In this document: positions 46,609-57,880 of the stretch, in pieces
Layout of the letters: each line of letters begins with the position of its first letter
Position numbering within the stretch: the stretch's first letter is position 1
From: Hygrophila difformis
Lineage: Eukaryota; Streptophyta; Magnoliopsida; Lamiales; Acanthaceae
Assembly (NCBI GenBank): GCA_030278955.1
Contig: JAOANR010000014.1
Location: forward strand, 38,639,453 to 38,703,452
Length of the DNA stretch: 64,000 nucleotides
Direction: 5' to 3'
Made by a program: the position numbers and the translations under genes
The notes under the pieces: generated by a model
The model's input: the letters and a program-made list of their open reading frames with translations, nothing else
Told to the model about the DNA's origin: nothing
Databases searched by the model: none

Positions 46609-47534
46609 GGTTTGCTCTTGGAACTGTGCATTTGAAATTATTTAAAATTTATGCACAAGAAATTATTTTAGTAAGCATTTGAATTGGTGCATTTAAAATT
46701 ATTTCAACTTATGCACAAAAACATTTTGGAAGAAGCATTTTTGCTCTAAGTAGTGCATTTAAATTTGTCAAATTTTTGCACGAAATTATTTTGAGAAAAG
46801 AATATGCCAAGTATTTTTGAAGTATTTTGGGGATGGGAACACACACATATGCATATAGGCACGAGCAGAATTTTAATTTATTACGAGTTTATTTTGACAA
46901 GTATTTCCCAATGTTTGGGACATGAGCAGAATTTTTCTAGCGCTACCTTAGTGTCTTTTTGCAAGGAGCTAGTTGTTTAACTTAAGCTCTGTTATATAGT
47001 CGATGCCTACATTAGAAGCTGACGATTGCGCTCGCTTTATTGTATCACTGGTAAGACTGGGGGTTGTTTACCCTACAGTTATGTCTACCAAATTATAGCG
47101 TTGAACCTTATATTTTAATATGTGCGAATGAACATATTGCTATGAGATTTGGCCTTAGATGCACCTATGTTTTACCTTAGTCTAATTAAGGTTAAGACTT
47201 AAATTTGTAGGAGCATGATTTACATAACCATACGAACCACTACAAATAAGAATTTTCTAAATATCCATATTGTCTTGAAGATAAGACATGAGTATATGTA
47301 ATGACACTGAAGGATTTTAAACTCACAACGAGTTCTATCATACATGCGATCACCCTTGAAGCCATATGTATTTGGAAACTAACATTTGATCATCATGTTG
47401 GACCCATCGCTAATAAGTAGCAACCGAGGCGGGTTGCATGAGCACCACATGGGAAGGATAATAAAATTTAAATAAATAATAAAGTAAGAGTAAAATAAGT
47501 TATCTTAAGGTTGGGATTAATTGCTGTTTGTCAG
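46609..47534 (+). other. Untranslated leader of the gag-only element
   Basis: No ORF like the coiled-coil protein of the LARD or of the third element is present here. The leader ends in tttgtcag before the gag ATG. Confidence 0.65.
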
Positions 47535-48584
47535 ATGCCTCCGCGAGGACGCCCGAGGAAACAGCCTGTAAACCCGCCTGATGTGCGCCACCCTATGGAG
47601 GGAGGGCAAGACCCTATGGAGAATAGGCACGACCCTATGGAGGGTCGACAGGACCGTTTAGAACAGATGGTGCTCACTATTGGTGCCGCGGTAGAACGAC
47701 AACTGGCAAGGGAAGAGGAGCAAGGTGGGAAACCCACTGACTACATAGAGGCTATTCATAAATATCAGCCTCCCAAGTATGTCGGACATGAAGACCCGGC
47801 TAAATTGGAAGGATGGATTGAGTCTTTTGATAAGCTACTAGAGGCGGTACAGTGCCCGGAAGAAAGAAGGGTGGACGTAGCTACATTTTTCCTAGAAGGC
47901 AAGGCAAATACCTGGTGGAGAAACCAAGAAAATCGGGACGTCAGTTGGCCAGAATTTCAGGAAGCCCTACGCGCAAGGTTCTACTCCACTAGTGTGAAGA
48001 ATGCCAAGTATGAGGAGTTCGTTACCCTAAAGCAAGGCAGTCGCTCCGTCCACGAATACTATGAAAAATTCAATGAGCTCCTCCGCTTTGCCCCAGGTCT
48101 GGTGAATACCGATCATGCACAAGCACAGAAGTTCGAGCTTGGACTGAACCAAAAAATCCGAGAAGGGCTAGGAGGGAAGCAATTCTCTAGCCTCCAGAAG
48201 CTTTTTGATCGGGCAATGACAGTCGAGCGAGTTCGGCAGCCCAAACGAAAAGAAGAGCAGGTTGGACAATCCTCAAAGGCCCATGAGAAAGGGCAGCTTG
48301 AGCAAGGGAACCCTAACCAACGTCGTAACTTTAATGGACCCAACCCGGGAAACGATAATGGTATTCCCCTCCCAGACCCCTGCTTAAGATGTAAAAGGAG
48401 GCATTGGATGCAGGTATGCCCGCCATACGGGACCTGCTACCGATGTGGCCTCAACGGACATCTGGTCAAGGATTGCAGCAATCGTTTGGACGCAAATAGA
48501 CTGCGAGAGGATCTCAAGGGGGATCATCGCTTTCAGTCGGAAGCATATCTGAATAAAAGGCCGAGGGACCCACAACAAGACTAG
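47535..48584 (+). CDS. gag: Ty3/gypsy gag protein, intact
   Basis: 349 aa starting MPPRGRPRKQP. This start sits directly after a CAG acceptor and matches the start of the related gag at 61955 (MPPRGRPR), so I prefer it to an in-frame start eight codons upstream. It has the retrotransposon gag domain (about residues 75-215: EDPAKLEGWIESFDKLL, FFLEGKANTWWRNQ, LKQGSRSVHEYYEKFNEL) and zinc knuckle CYRCGLNGHLVKDC near residue 300, after CLRCKRRHWMQVC. Gag forms the cytoplasmic particle that packages element RNA. The frame is open throughout, unlike the pol remnant that follows. Confidence 0.93.
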   Translation: MPPRGRPRKQPVNPPDVRHPMEGGQDPMENRHDPMEGRQDRLEQMVLTIGAAVERQLAREEEQGGKPTDYIEAIHKYQPPKYVGHEDPAKLEGWIESFDKLLEAVQCPEERRVDVATFFLEGKANTWWRNQENRDVSWPEFQEALRARFYSTSVKNAKYEEFVTLKQGSRSVHEYYEKFNELLRFAPGLVNTDHAQAQKFELGLNQKIREGLGGKQFSSLQKLFDRAMTVERVRQPKRKEEQVGQSSKAHEKGQLEQGNPNQRRNFNGPNPGNDNGIPLPDPCLRCKRRHWMQVCPPYGTCYRCGLNGHLVKDCSNRLDANRLREDLKGDHRFQSEAYLNKRPRDPQQD

Positions 48585-49000
48585 GGTCGAAATCGAAGGA
48601 ACCCGCCACCAGCAGCTCGAAACAATCAAGGACAACTGAATGAGGTTAACCGGGCTGATCGCCGTGATGCTGACGATGTTATAGATGGTACGTTCATGGT
48701 TAAGGATTCCGCTACATACGTTTTATATGATTTTGGAGCATCGTATCCCTTCACGACATTAAGAAAGCGGAACAATTAGGATTTAGAGCCCCTAATGCAG
48801 CGAACTTAGGCGATTTCTCATCTAATAAACAGTGGTGGACTGCTCTCGAAGCAAGATGAACACTTCAATTCGTAAAATATGGAGTTGAGCTTGCAGCGAA
48901 CTTGATTGAGTTCGACTTGCAAGATTCTGACATTATTTTGGAATGGATTAGTTGGCACGATACGGGGCCACCTCCATTATTTTAATATTACTCATATTCC
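48585..49000 (+). pseudogene. Decayed aspartic-protease remnant
   Basis: After the gag stop one frame reads VIDGTFMVKDSATYVLYDFGASYPFTTL, in which the catalytic DSGA of retroviral-type proteases is DFGA; stops follow. Beyond this no RT, RNase H or integrase motif is present before the polypurine tract, so most of pol was deleted. Confidence 0.75.
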
Positions 49001-49318
49001 TCTGACCTTGATAGCCTCGGAGTTCGATCTCTGTCAAAGACATACTCCGTAAGGATTGATGGAGGTATAGAACCTGTAGTAAGAAAACTTCTCATAATCG
49101 TTCATCGTATAACTTATCCACCCCGATAGAAACCTTAAGTATGTTTAGTTAAACGAAATTTTCTCTGAAATTCATACAAGAGCCTATATTAAGACAATTT
49201 AATTTCTCTCCCTATTCCCGAGAAGAACCCATGGCTTGCAAATGACGAAGTTATATATGAGGATAATAGATAATCCCAGCCGATGGAGTCTTTGGAAATC
49301 TACCCTTAATTTTGTCGT

Positions 49319-49358
49319 GAGGCTTCGAGGACGAAGCCTTATTTTAAGGAGGGTAGAC
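49319..49358 (+). other. Hairpin and polypurine tract of the gag-only element
   Basis: ggcttcgaggacgaagcc (7-bp stem) is followed by ttattttaaggagggtagac and the LTR. The same bases are at 42635-42674. Shared with the LARD except for one loop base. Confidence 0.85.
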
Positions 49359-52300
49359 TATAACACACCGTAAAATTTCGAATAATTTTTTTCAAAAAAT
49401 TTAATTAATGATATTAAAATTTTGCTAAAATAAAAACGTCTAATAAATTTAATCGACCATTAAATAATTTTGAGAATGAGTAAAAAAAAGGGATATTTTT
49501 AGAACAATAATTATTCAATTAATCATGGACAAACCTTGAGCAAATTTATTTTAGAGCACGAGTCCAATTCACTAACACTTGGATTAATCTATTAAAGAAG
49601 TGAATGGGGATTGACTCATTCTAACATTAATTTGGAAAGAAACTTCTAAACACGGCGAAATCCGTATAAAACGACAATATTCCGGATGAATTATTTGTGT
49701 CTTAGAATCCTTTAGAGTTATTTATAAATATTGGAGTAAATAATCTTAAGGTGGATTGGATTATAAGATTAAGTCCCTACAAATTATATTAAAATAGACG
49801 ATCGTTTCATTGTTGGGAATTGATGAATTGTCCAACTTTGACTAGCAATTGTCCCGACTTGGGAAATTTGAAAATTTGAATTTATTGGCTAACGGTGCCA
49901 ATTAATAGATAATTTAAATCGATTCAATCTATTATGATAAAAGTTAAGTGTTACAGAATTAGTAAGTCCATAATTGATGAATTGCCACATTCTTAATTAG
50001 CAATTTGATCCAAGTTAAAAGATTGAAAACATTGACTATTTGTCTAATGAAGCAAATTAATATATATAATTTAAAGCTATTAAATTAAATTATGAATATA
50101 AGATCATTGGAAAACTTAAATTAATTTTTCTAATAATACCTAGAGCTAAAGGATAGATTATAAGGATAAAGCCATTGGTAAAATATTGAATCGGGTCCGT
50201 ATAATTTAAATTAAAATACTCAACAACTAATGAATTAAATTGTAGGGTAACAACTATGATTTACTACTTGACCAATTATACTATGAAATGAGCGAAAATC
50301 CCGATTCCTAATTAACAAGTTGTCCGAATTAAGGGATTTGGAACATTGGATAATTTTGCAAAAAGGTGTCAACTACATTAGGTAATTTAAGTCCATCTAA
50401 TTTGGAGGTTTAGATTAATTTTCCTAGTAATACATATTATTATTAGATGGGTTATGAGATAGTCAAAAAAGTCCATGGGAATTAACAATTTGAGTTGGCC
50501 CATAAATATTAAGTCCACAATATTAAGAACTTAATCAAGTCCACGAGCTAGATAAATTAAATCCAATTAGGTTCATAATCGCGATTGATTAATTAAGTCC
50601 ATAATCAAGATTAACTAATTAATTGAGTATATTGTTAGGAGTTGGGCCAATTAATTTAATAGTCCAATAAGCTAATGGATTAGAGGTGGATTGGACCATT
50701 TAATTAAGACTTATATAGTCCAATTAAGACTTGTATAGTCCAATTAGCAAGAGATGAAATAGACTAAGCCCAATCCAAATACCCTTGGCCCAAACCCTAA
50801 GCTAACCCTAACCCTAGCCCCCTTGGGGCTGCCGCCGCCGCCACCCTTGCGCCGCCGCCCTCCGGCGGCCTGCCTCCGCCACAACAGCCCCGTCGCCACT
50901 CCTCCTTCCTTCCACCAATCCGATCGGCTGCTACAACCCAAAACCCCCATGGCCGCCGCCACCACTCAACAGCCCCATCACCACCACCACAACCATTTTG
51001 CCTTCCTCCAATCCCCAAAATTCGAACACCAAACCACCACCAAAAACAGGGGATTCAAATAAAACAACAACAAGAGAAATAAGAGAGGAGGAAGAAGAAA
51101 CAAGGCCGACGGGCCACTCGCCTCCGCCACCACGCCATTCCCGCCGCCTGCACAGTTCCACAACACCACCGCGACAGCCGCGCCTCACCCTCACTCCACA
51201 GATCCAGAAATCGGAAGCCAAACAAAATCCAAAATAAAGAAAAGAAGAGGGAGTGAAGAGAAGAAGGCGGAGCCACCGCCACTGGCCTGTCGCCGCCGCT
51301 GCATACGAACCGAGCCACCATCTCGCCGCCGCTCGATGCCACCGCCGAGGCCCGCCTCGCTGCCGCCTTGAATCGCCGGAGCTAATCAATATAGAGCACA
51401 AAAGAAAATCAAAGAAATGGAGGGGGGGCGGCAGGATGAAGGAGGTAGAAGGAGAAGGGGAGGAAAACTTTTACCTATTGGAGCTAATGAGGTGTCCTTT
51501 GAAGAACCGAGACTTGAGTGGAAAAATGGAGAAAGGTGGGACTGAAGTAAGAGAGGGGACGGATGGAGCTGCTTTTTTTTGGGGAAAGGGACTGAAAAGA
51601 CAAAAAGAAACTGAAGGGGAATTAAATGTGTCCCGATACATGTGGGATAAAAGAGAGTGGAGTATTATATCTGGATAAAAAAGGAGCTGCATTTTCGCCT
51701 ATATAAACACTACCCTTCCCCCGAATTCTCACACCAATCTCAACTCATTTCCTTTCTTTCCTGGTTCTTCTGTTTTATTTAGTTTTGCTTAGTTAATTAG
51801 TATTTGTAGGGTTTTCATAATATTATTAGGGATATTTTTAGTAGTTAGGTTTTCAAGTGGGATTTTCTCTGCAAGTTAAGGAGTTTTAGAGCTCACTAAG
51901 AACTAGTGCAAATAGCCCGTCCGTGAGAGTATTCTGGTAAGATTTACTAAGTTGGAAATATCTAAGTTACTATTATTTATGATAAAATACTATTGTGGCA
52001 TGTGTAGTTAATATTATAATTTTTGCTAGTTAAATAGCTATAGAAGGATTTCTGCTCGTAGCCTACGCGTGTGTCGTCTCCATTCCATCTACGGTGACTG
52101 TAAGTGGATTTTTACTCTTTGGGGAGTAAGCCCAAATTTATTTTAGCTTAAGCATAAATTAAAAACCGCTTTATTATATTTTAAATTTATGCTTATTGCT
52201 CCCTACTGCTTTTGGATTATTGGTATGCTATTTTTACTGTGCTTTATAATTTAGTGCGATAACTCCTGAATTATGGTTAACCACTGTTACGGGGTTGGAA

Positions 52301-53278
52301 TCGGTGCGTGGATCTTGCCGCCACCCTCGCCGTTGTGTGCATCCATTGCCACTCGGGAACGGTGCCGGAACGATACCACACCTTTTGCCAGGTGGATGTA
52401 GGAAATTTCATACCTCTTCCACAACCCTTGAATGTGCATGTGAGAATGGGTACCCCACTCTTGGGCCCCTTCCAATTGACATGAAGGCTGAAATATTATT
52501 TTTCGGCAACACATATTGTTATATTGTCTGATCCCGGGTTTTCATGATTAATATTGCATTATGTACACAATATCCTCGTTTAAGCATACCTTTACCATAA
52601 CTGTTGTCTTTAAATTATTTCTGCAACCCAACCTCCTCCGGGAGTAAGGGTCTACTTATTCGGCGATCGTTTTCGCTGATTCTACACTTTTATTATTCCT
52701 TTTCAGGTTTTGATATCTGAGAGGACCATTAGCCATTTCACGTCACCGGGGCACGATTCGGGTTATTTTAAAAATGCTTTCGGATTTAAGAAAAGGGTGT
52801 ATAACTTTTTAAGTCTCCTTAGTGGAGTTAACTTGGCATATATTTTATTCTGATTTGAGGACGTATATTTGGGCGTCTACCCACTCTTGTAATTTTCTAC
52901 GCCTCACTATTTTCACCCGACGATGGATATTATTATTTTGAAAATGCATGATGAATTTGCCCCCTTTTTATGGAGGAATTCTCTTATCATATCATTATTA
53001 TTGGTGAGCTCTTGTAATGCGTCACCGCTTATTTTGGATAATATATCAAAACTCTAATTTAAGGCTTATTTTATACGTTTTAGTATAATAAGCTTTTCCT
53101 TTCAGAGATTACGATATATGTCTAACGGTTAACATATATGTTCAACTCTGACTTCTCCGCGAATATTTTTGCTAGCCTTAGCGTATTCCGGACGGCCCGG
53201 GATACGTGGCGGTAACACCGGCCCCTTGTTCCCGCTCTCTGCTTCCGCTGAGCCTTTAGGGAAAACGGGGGTGTTACA
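49359..53278 (+). repeat. LTR of the gag-only element, second copy
   Basis: 3,920 bp, almost identical to 42675-46593. Differences noticed: an extra A near 51675, two changes near 52660 and one near 53240. It is immediately followed by non-repeat sequence at 53279. Confidence 0.92.
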
Positions 53279-53900
53279 GGAGAATGCAATAAATGAGATA
53301 TAGGGATTGTTGGAGCACGGTCCGGGGCAATTTGGTAATAATCAGCGAGGTGGAGCACGATCCAGTGGCAGTGCGGTAAATATTTCAGTGTGTGAGAGAG
53401 AGTGTAAAAAAATGGATTTTGTGAGGGGAAAAGGTTTGGGCAGGAAAGTGTGTGTGTGTTAGACTATTTTGTTTTATATTATTATATAGATAATTAGATT
53501 GACGGGTGTTTGGTCGGGCTAAAAATATTTGGTAAATAAAAATATACTCATAAGCTACAAAAAGAATTATCACAATTTCTTCTATGTTGTATTTGGTAAT
53601 AAAAATATACTCATAAGATTGACGGGTGTGTATTTTATAAGCATTTTATTAACTTACATGTTTTTTTTTTCGGAAAATTAACTTACATATTATTAATAGA
53701 ATGTCTCCATTTAAATTTTTATATAAAAACATACATTTAAAATTTCAAGAATCGAATTCTCAGAATTTTTTCACCATAAATATAGATTATACTGTATTAT
53801 ATATTCTTTATTAATTAGTATCTATCCATATAATGAATTATTAATTAATTTATTTAATATAATTAACTATTAAATATATATCATTAATTCTAGTTTACCA
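53279..53900. other. Intergenic AT-rich sequence
   Basis: No gene or element boundary recognised. It precedes the SINE TSD. Confidence 0.6.
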
Positions 53901-53916
53901 ATTAATCAACTCTATA

Positions 53917-54083
53917 GGGGATGGGGACTTATCCTAGTGACCAAGTCCCCGACTCCCAACCTTTAGGTTGGGGATTCGATTCCCACCCGGCCCCTATCTC
54001 TCCTCTTTGTTCCCTTCGTAATTTGTGTGGCATGAGCTCCCACCACCTCTTTTCTAGCCTGTATAGCTGTTAAGCAAAAAAAA
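53917..54083 (+). mobile_element. tRNA-derived SINE, 167 bp
   Basis: It starts ggggatggggac. A pol III A box (tatcctagtgacc, about 53930-53942) and B box (ggattcgattcc, 53972-53983) are at tRNA-like spacing, and it ends in an A run. The flanks attaatcaactctata (53901-53916) and attaatcagctctata (54084-54099) match 15 of 16, a target-primed TSD. Confidence 0.92.
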
Positions 54084-54093
54084 ATTAATCAGC

Positions 54094-54371
54094 TCTATAT
54101 ATAAATATATATATATATATCACATTTTCCCCATATATAATAATAAACTCCTAGATCTTGTATACAACACATATATTATTACTAATATTAGTTTTCAATT
54201 CCCAAATGAAGGGCTTTTTTATTTTATTTTATTTTTTAAAATTTTGTTAAGTGTGGATATAGAAGATTATCATTCTAACTAAATATGAAAATAGAGGCAA
54301 AAAGCCATCTAGTAACCCATAATGACAAGTGACTAAGGCATGCAATGTGATCTATTAAATGTATATATGAT
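54094..54371. other. AT-rich spacer with (AT)n tract
   Basis: (AT)n at about 54094-54120, then sequence without genes up to the CACTA end. Confidence 0.7.
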
Positions 54372-54591
54372 CACTACAAGAAAAACTCGAATCACCGACC
54401 GAAATCACCGACCGGCACTGTACGGGTCGGATTCACCGACTGCACCGCCGACCGAAGACAGCGGTCGGTAAAAAATAGCCGTTTTGGGCCCCCCCAACTC
54501 AGAAACGACCAGATCACCGACCTCACTTATTGCGGTCGGTGATTCTGACCGCATTACCGACCACATATGCGGTCGGTAACCTAGGGCTCTA

Positions 54592-55904
54592 TTACAGCCC
54601 CAAATCGCTGTAACTTTGCCATTTTCGCACCTCTCCCCCAATTTTTACTCCCTCCGACCCCCTCCCTAATTACTCCCGCCTCGCCGACCACCACTCCCGG
54701 CAACCACCACCGCGACCAACTCTGGCCACTCCATTCGAGCACGAGGAACTTCCCTCGTTTGGAGTCTTCTTCGCGAGCAGAGGGGCCACCCCCATCGCCG
54801 CCTGCCCCCTTCCTTTTCGAGCACCACCACCGCCCGAAGCAGCGCCGACCGCTCGAGCATCCGGCCACCACCGCCGTTCGCCCCACCACCCAGTCCCGCG
54901 CCGACCACGACCCTCCCTCCGCACAGCCCGCCCCCTGCCCGACAGCCACCGCACGGCCACCCCCTACCCAGTCGAGCCCTTCCATTCGAGTGCACCGTTC
55001 CATTCGATCACTCCATTGAGGTATTCGATTCACATATTCGATTGCACCCTTCCATTCATTTCACATATATTCGACTATCCAGAATGTTATTTCGATTGAT
55101 TTCTACACTTGGTATTAATTGGAATATTCTTGTCGTTGCTCGTAAACCTAAAATTGACGCAAATGTATGTTCGTAACCAATATGTGGACTCTATTGTGTT
55201 TGTTAACGAAAATGTTAAAAAACAAAAATTTCCGGACGGTTCAAATCAACGCAACGGGCTGTTTTGTCGTATTACGAACACATCATTTGGAATCTTGAAA
55301 TTCTAGGCTCTTATGTAGAATCCTCTCATCGAGTAGATGAACTTTCATATATGATATGATCAATTTGGACACCGTATGAGAAAGATATGTCATTTTCAAG
55401 TGTAAATGTCATTTTTGTTCGATTTGGGTATTTGTGTTCATATGTTGTCGTTATATGTTGATATTGGATTGAAAGTTTTAGATGTATCATTTAAGAAGTT
55501 GATTTTGGATATAGTTTATTTGAGTTGAATTGATTTGGCTAATTGGAACAATTTATTATGTCGATATAGTTTATTTTGTTAGAATAAATTTCAGTTGTAA
55601 ACAATTGGCTAATTCGAACACCTTATGTTTAGGAGCCTTATTTGAATGGAACCTACTTCGATAACCCCAAATACTCACCTACCAAAATGCATAATGTAAC
55701 TAAATTAATTTTAAAAAAATGACTTTGTTAAGAATAGGCCATACGAGTGATTTAATTATAATATGTTAAAATATTTCAATGTTATCAAAGGTAATACGAG
55801 TATATAATGGATATGTCACCCAAGATGAATTATAACACTATCGTCCCAATAAGTTGATAAAATTGTGTTGTGTCCACCGTGGCCTATTGCCATATTTGTA
55901 GGTG
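54592..55904 (+). other. CACTA 5' region before the transposase
   Basis: A GC-rich, proline/serine-coding-like block at 54650-55020 gives shadow ORFs on both strands, followed by AT-rich sequence. No protein domain is recognised. It may be the 5' UTR or an upstream exon with intron, ending in tttgtag just before the transposase. Confidence 0.5.
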
Positions 55905-57587
55905 ATGGACCGTAGTTGGATGTACCGATCCCGTCGGGAAATTGGACTACTCACGTCTGAATTTATTAATAGAGTTGAATCGTTCTTATGTATGTCTAAT
56001 GAAAACCCAAACGTCGATAGGGCCCAGAGAAAATTAAGGTGTCCTTGTAGGCAGTGTAGGAATAAATGTTATCTACCTGATGATGACATCAAGTATCACC
56101 TGCAATGCAATGGATTTGTCCACAATTACGAAAGGTGGACGTGTCACGGGGAGCCACACCAATTTACTCGGTACTTCGATACCGATGCGGAGAGCTCTTC
56201 AGTGCCTGCACATGAAAATGATTACATACAAATAGTGTGCGATGGAATGGGAATTGGTATTCCCGAGAGGACACCACCCGGACAAGGTGACGAACCTAGG
56301 CCACCAGAGGGACCTAACCCACAAGAGAGCTTGTTCTACCGTATGTTGGCGGCGGCAGACAAGGATCCGTGGCCTGGATGCAAGAAAATGACATTGCTGT
56401 CAATAATTGCTAGGTTATTAAACATTAAAGCCGAGCATAACCTTTCGGAGAGGTGCTTCGATACATTGTGCCAGCTCATCATTGATACACTCCCCGAAGA
56501 AAATGCTATGGTAAAGAACTTCTACGAGGCGAAGAAACTACTTGAGGGCTTAGGGCTACATGTTGAGAAAATAGATTGTTGTTTTAAGGGGTGCATGTTG
56601 TTTTGGCGTGAAAATGCAGCATTAGATAAGCGCAAGTTTTGTGACGAGCCTCGGTACAAGGAAACAAATTCTAATTCACGGATTGGACGGAAATACATGT
56701 TTTATTTCCCACTAAAGAATCGATTAAGAAGGTTGTATACATCGGAGGCGACTGCAGAGCATATGTCATGGCATGTTGGACATGAACATGAGAGGGCTGG
56801 GGAGATGTGTCATCCGTGTGACTCGAAGGCATGGAAGCACTTTGACACAATTCATCCAGAATTTGCAGCCGAGGGACGTAACGTCAGATTGGGCTTATGC
56901 ACGGATGGTTTCCAACCATTTGGTCAGTCGGGGTAACAATACTCGTGTTGGCCAGTAATTTTAACACCTTACAACCTCCCACCCGATATATGTATGAAAG
57001 ATGAATACATGTTTTTGACATGCATTATTCCTGGTAGATCAAGTCTGAAACAGGGTATTGATGTCTATCTGCAGCCCTTAATTGCATAGCTACTTGAGTT
57101 GTGTCATGTTGGTGTCACCGCATACGACAAATACGCCAAACAAAACTTTCAGCTGAGAGCTGCCTTGATGTGGACAATTGGGGATTTTCCGGCATATAGT
57201 ATGTTGTCTGGTTGGAGCACCTACGGGAAAACAGCATGCCCAGTTTGTATGGAAGAAACAGAATCGCTAAGGCTTGAAGAGGGTGGCAAACAATCATGGT
57301 TTGATGCTCATAGGAGGTTCCTGCCTTCGGATCACCCTTTTAGAGTCGATAGGTCGAGATTCACGAAGGATAGGGAGGAACATGGGCTGCCACCAATGTA
57401 TAAGAATGGTGAGGAAGTGTTGGAAGACATAGATAAGCATGGTCTCCGTCGTGCTGAACAAGTGTGCTACGTTCCGTTTCCAACCATCAGACCAGTTGCG
57501 AGTCGGAATGAGTGGTTGGCCGTGTGTAAGTTCAAACCTAGAGGTGTAATAACTGTTAGGGAAGGGGAAGAAGGTGATGCATTCTAA
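55905..57587 (+). pseudogene. CACTA TNP2-like transposase, broken
   Basis: The start MDRSWMYRSR opens the transposase-associated domain with CPCRQCRN, HLQCNGF and WTCHGE. The Transposase_21 region follows (FDTLCQLIIDTLPEENAM, NFYEAKKLL, CFKGCMLFWREN, KYMFYFPLKNRLRRLY, LGLCTDGFQPF). The frame then stops at 56936. Continuations in other frames follow: NLPPDICMKDEYMFLTCIIP, a stop near 57087, then 57099-57587 with LMWTIGDFPAYSMLSGWST and CPVCMEET. The usual C-terminal half is missing. The intact protein would bind element ends and cut them; this copy cannot be functional as read. Confidence 0.9.
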
Positions 57588-57880
57588 GTCGATGTACGCG
57601 AACACCTTAGCCTCGAAACTACAAATATCACGGCCAGGCGAGAGCAATTAACGGACGATATGGTTCAGTATGTTGACCTTCCTTAGATGAGAGTATTGAC
57701 TCAGAATCTTCGATAGGCACTGAATCCACTTCAGAGTCATCTGATCCGTATGATCCTTCACAGGAGACTTCGGACGATGATTACCAAGTTTGACATGTGA
57801 TGAAGTTAGTTGGTATATTTACTTCATTTTTAATCCATTATAATATGTAATAGTCTTCTAGTTATATTTTACCTTTACAG

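Larger units (their letters stand above)
41714..53278 (+). mobile_element. Tandem gag-only LTR retrotransposon array (TR-GAG type)
   Basis: Order: truncated interior (41714-42674), LTR (42675-46593), interior (46594-49358), LTR (49359-53278). The block 41714-46593 is repeated at 48398-53278 with an offset of 6,684-6,685 bp. I saw only one inserted A and three substitutions between the copies. The array is the left-truncated remainder of an LTR-interior-LTR-interior-LTR tandem, or an assembly duplication. The interior codes only for gag and a decayed protease. LTR ends and PPT match the LARD at 17942-37840. Confidence 0.9.

Noticed and set aside
53917..54083. A functional tRNA gene
   Set aside because: A and B boxes are present, but the cloverleaf is degenerate and the unit has an A tail and long TSDs, as a SINE does.
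54581..55033. 150-aa and shorter ORFs on both strands
   Set aside because: GC-rich CACTA subterminal/5' sequence with simple composition; no domain and no conserved frame.
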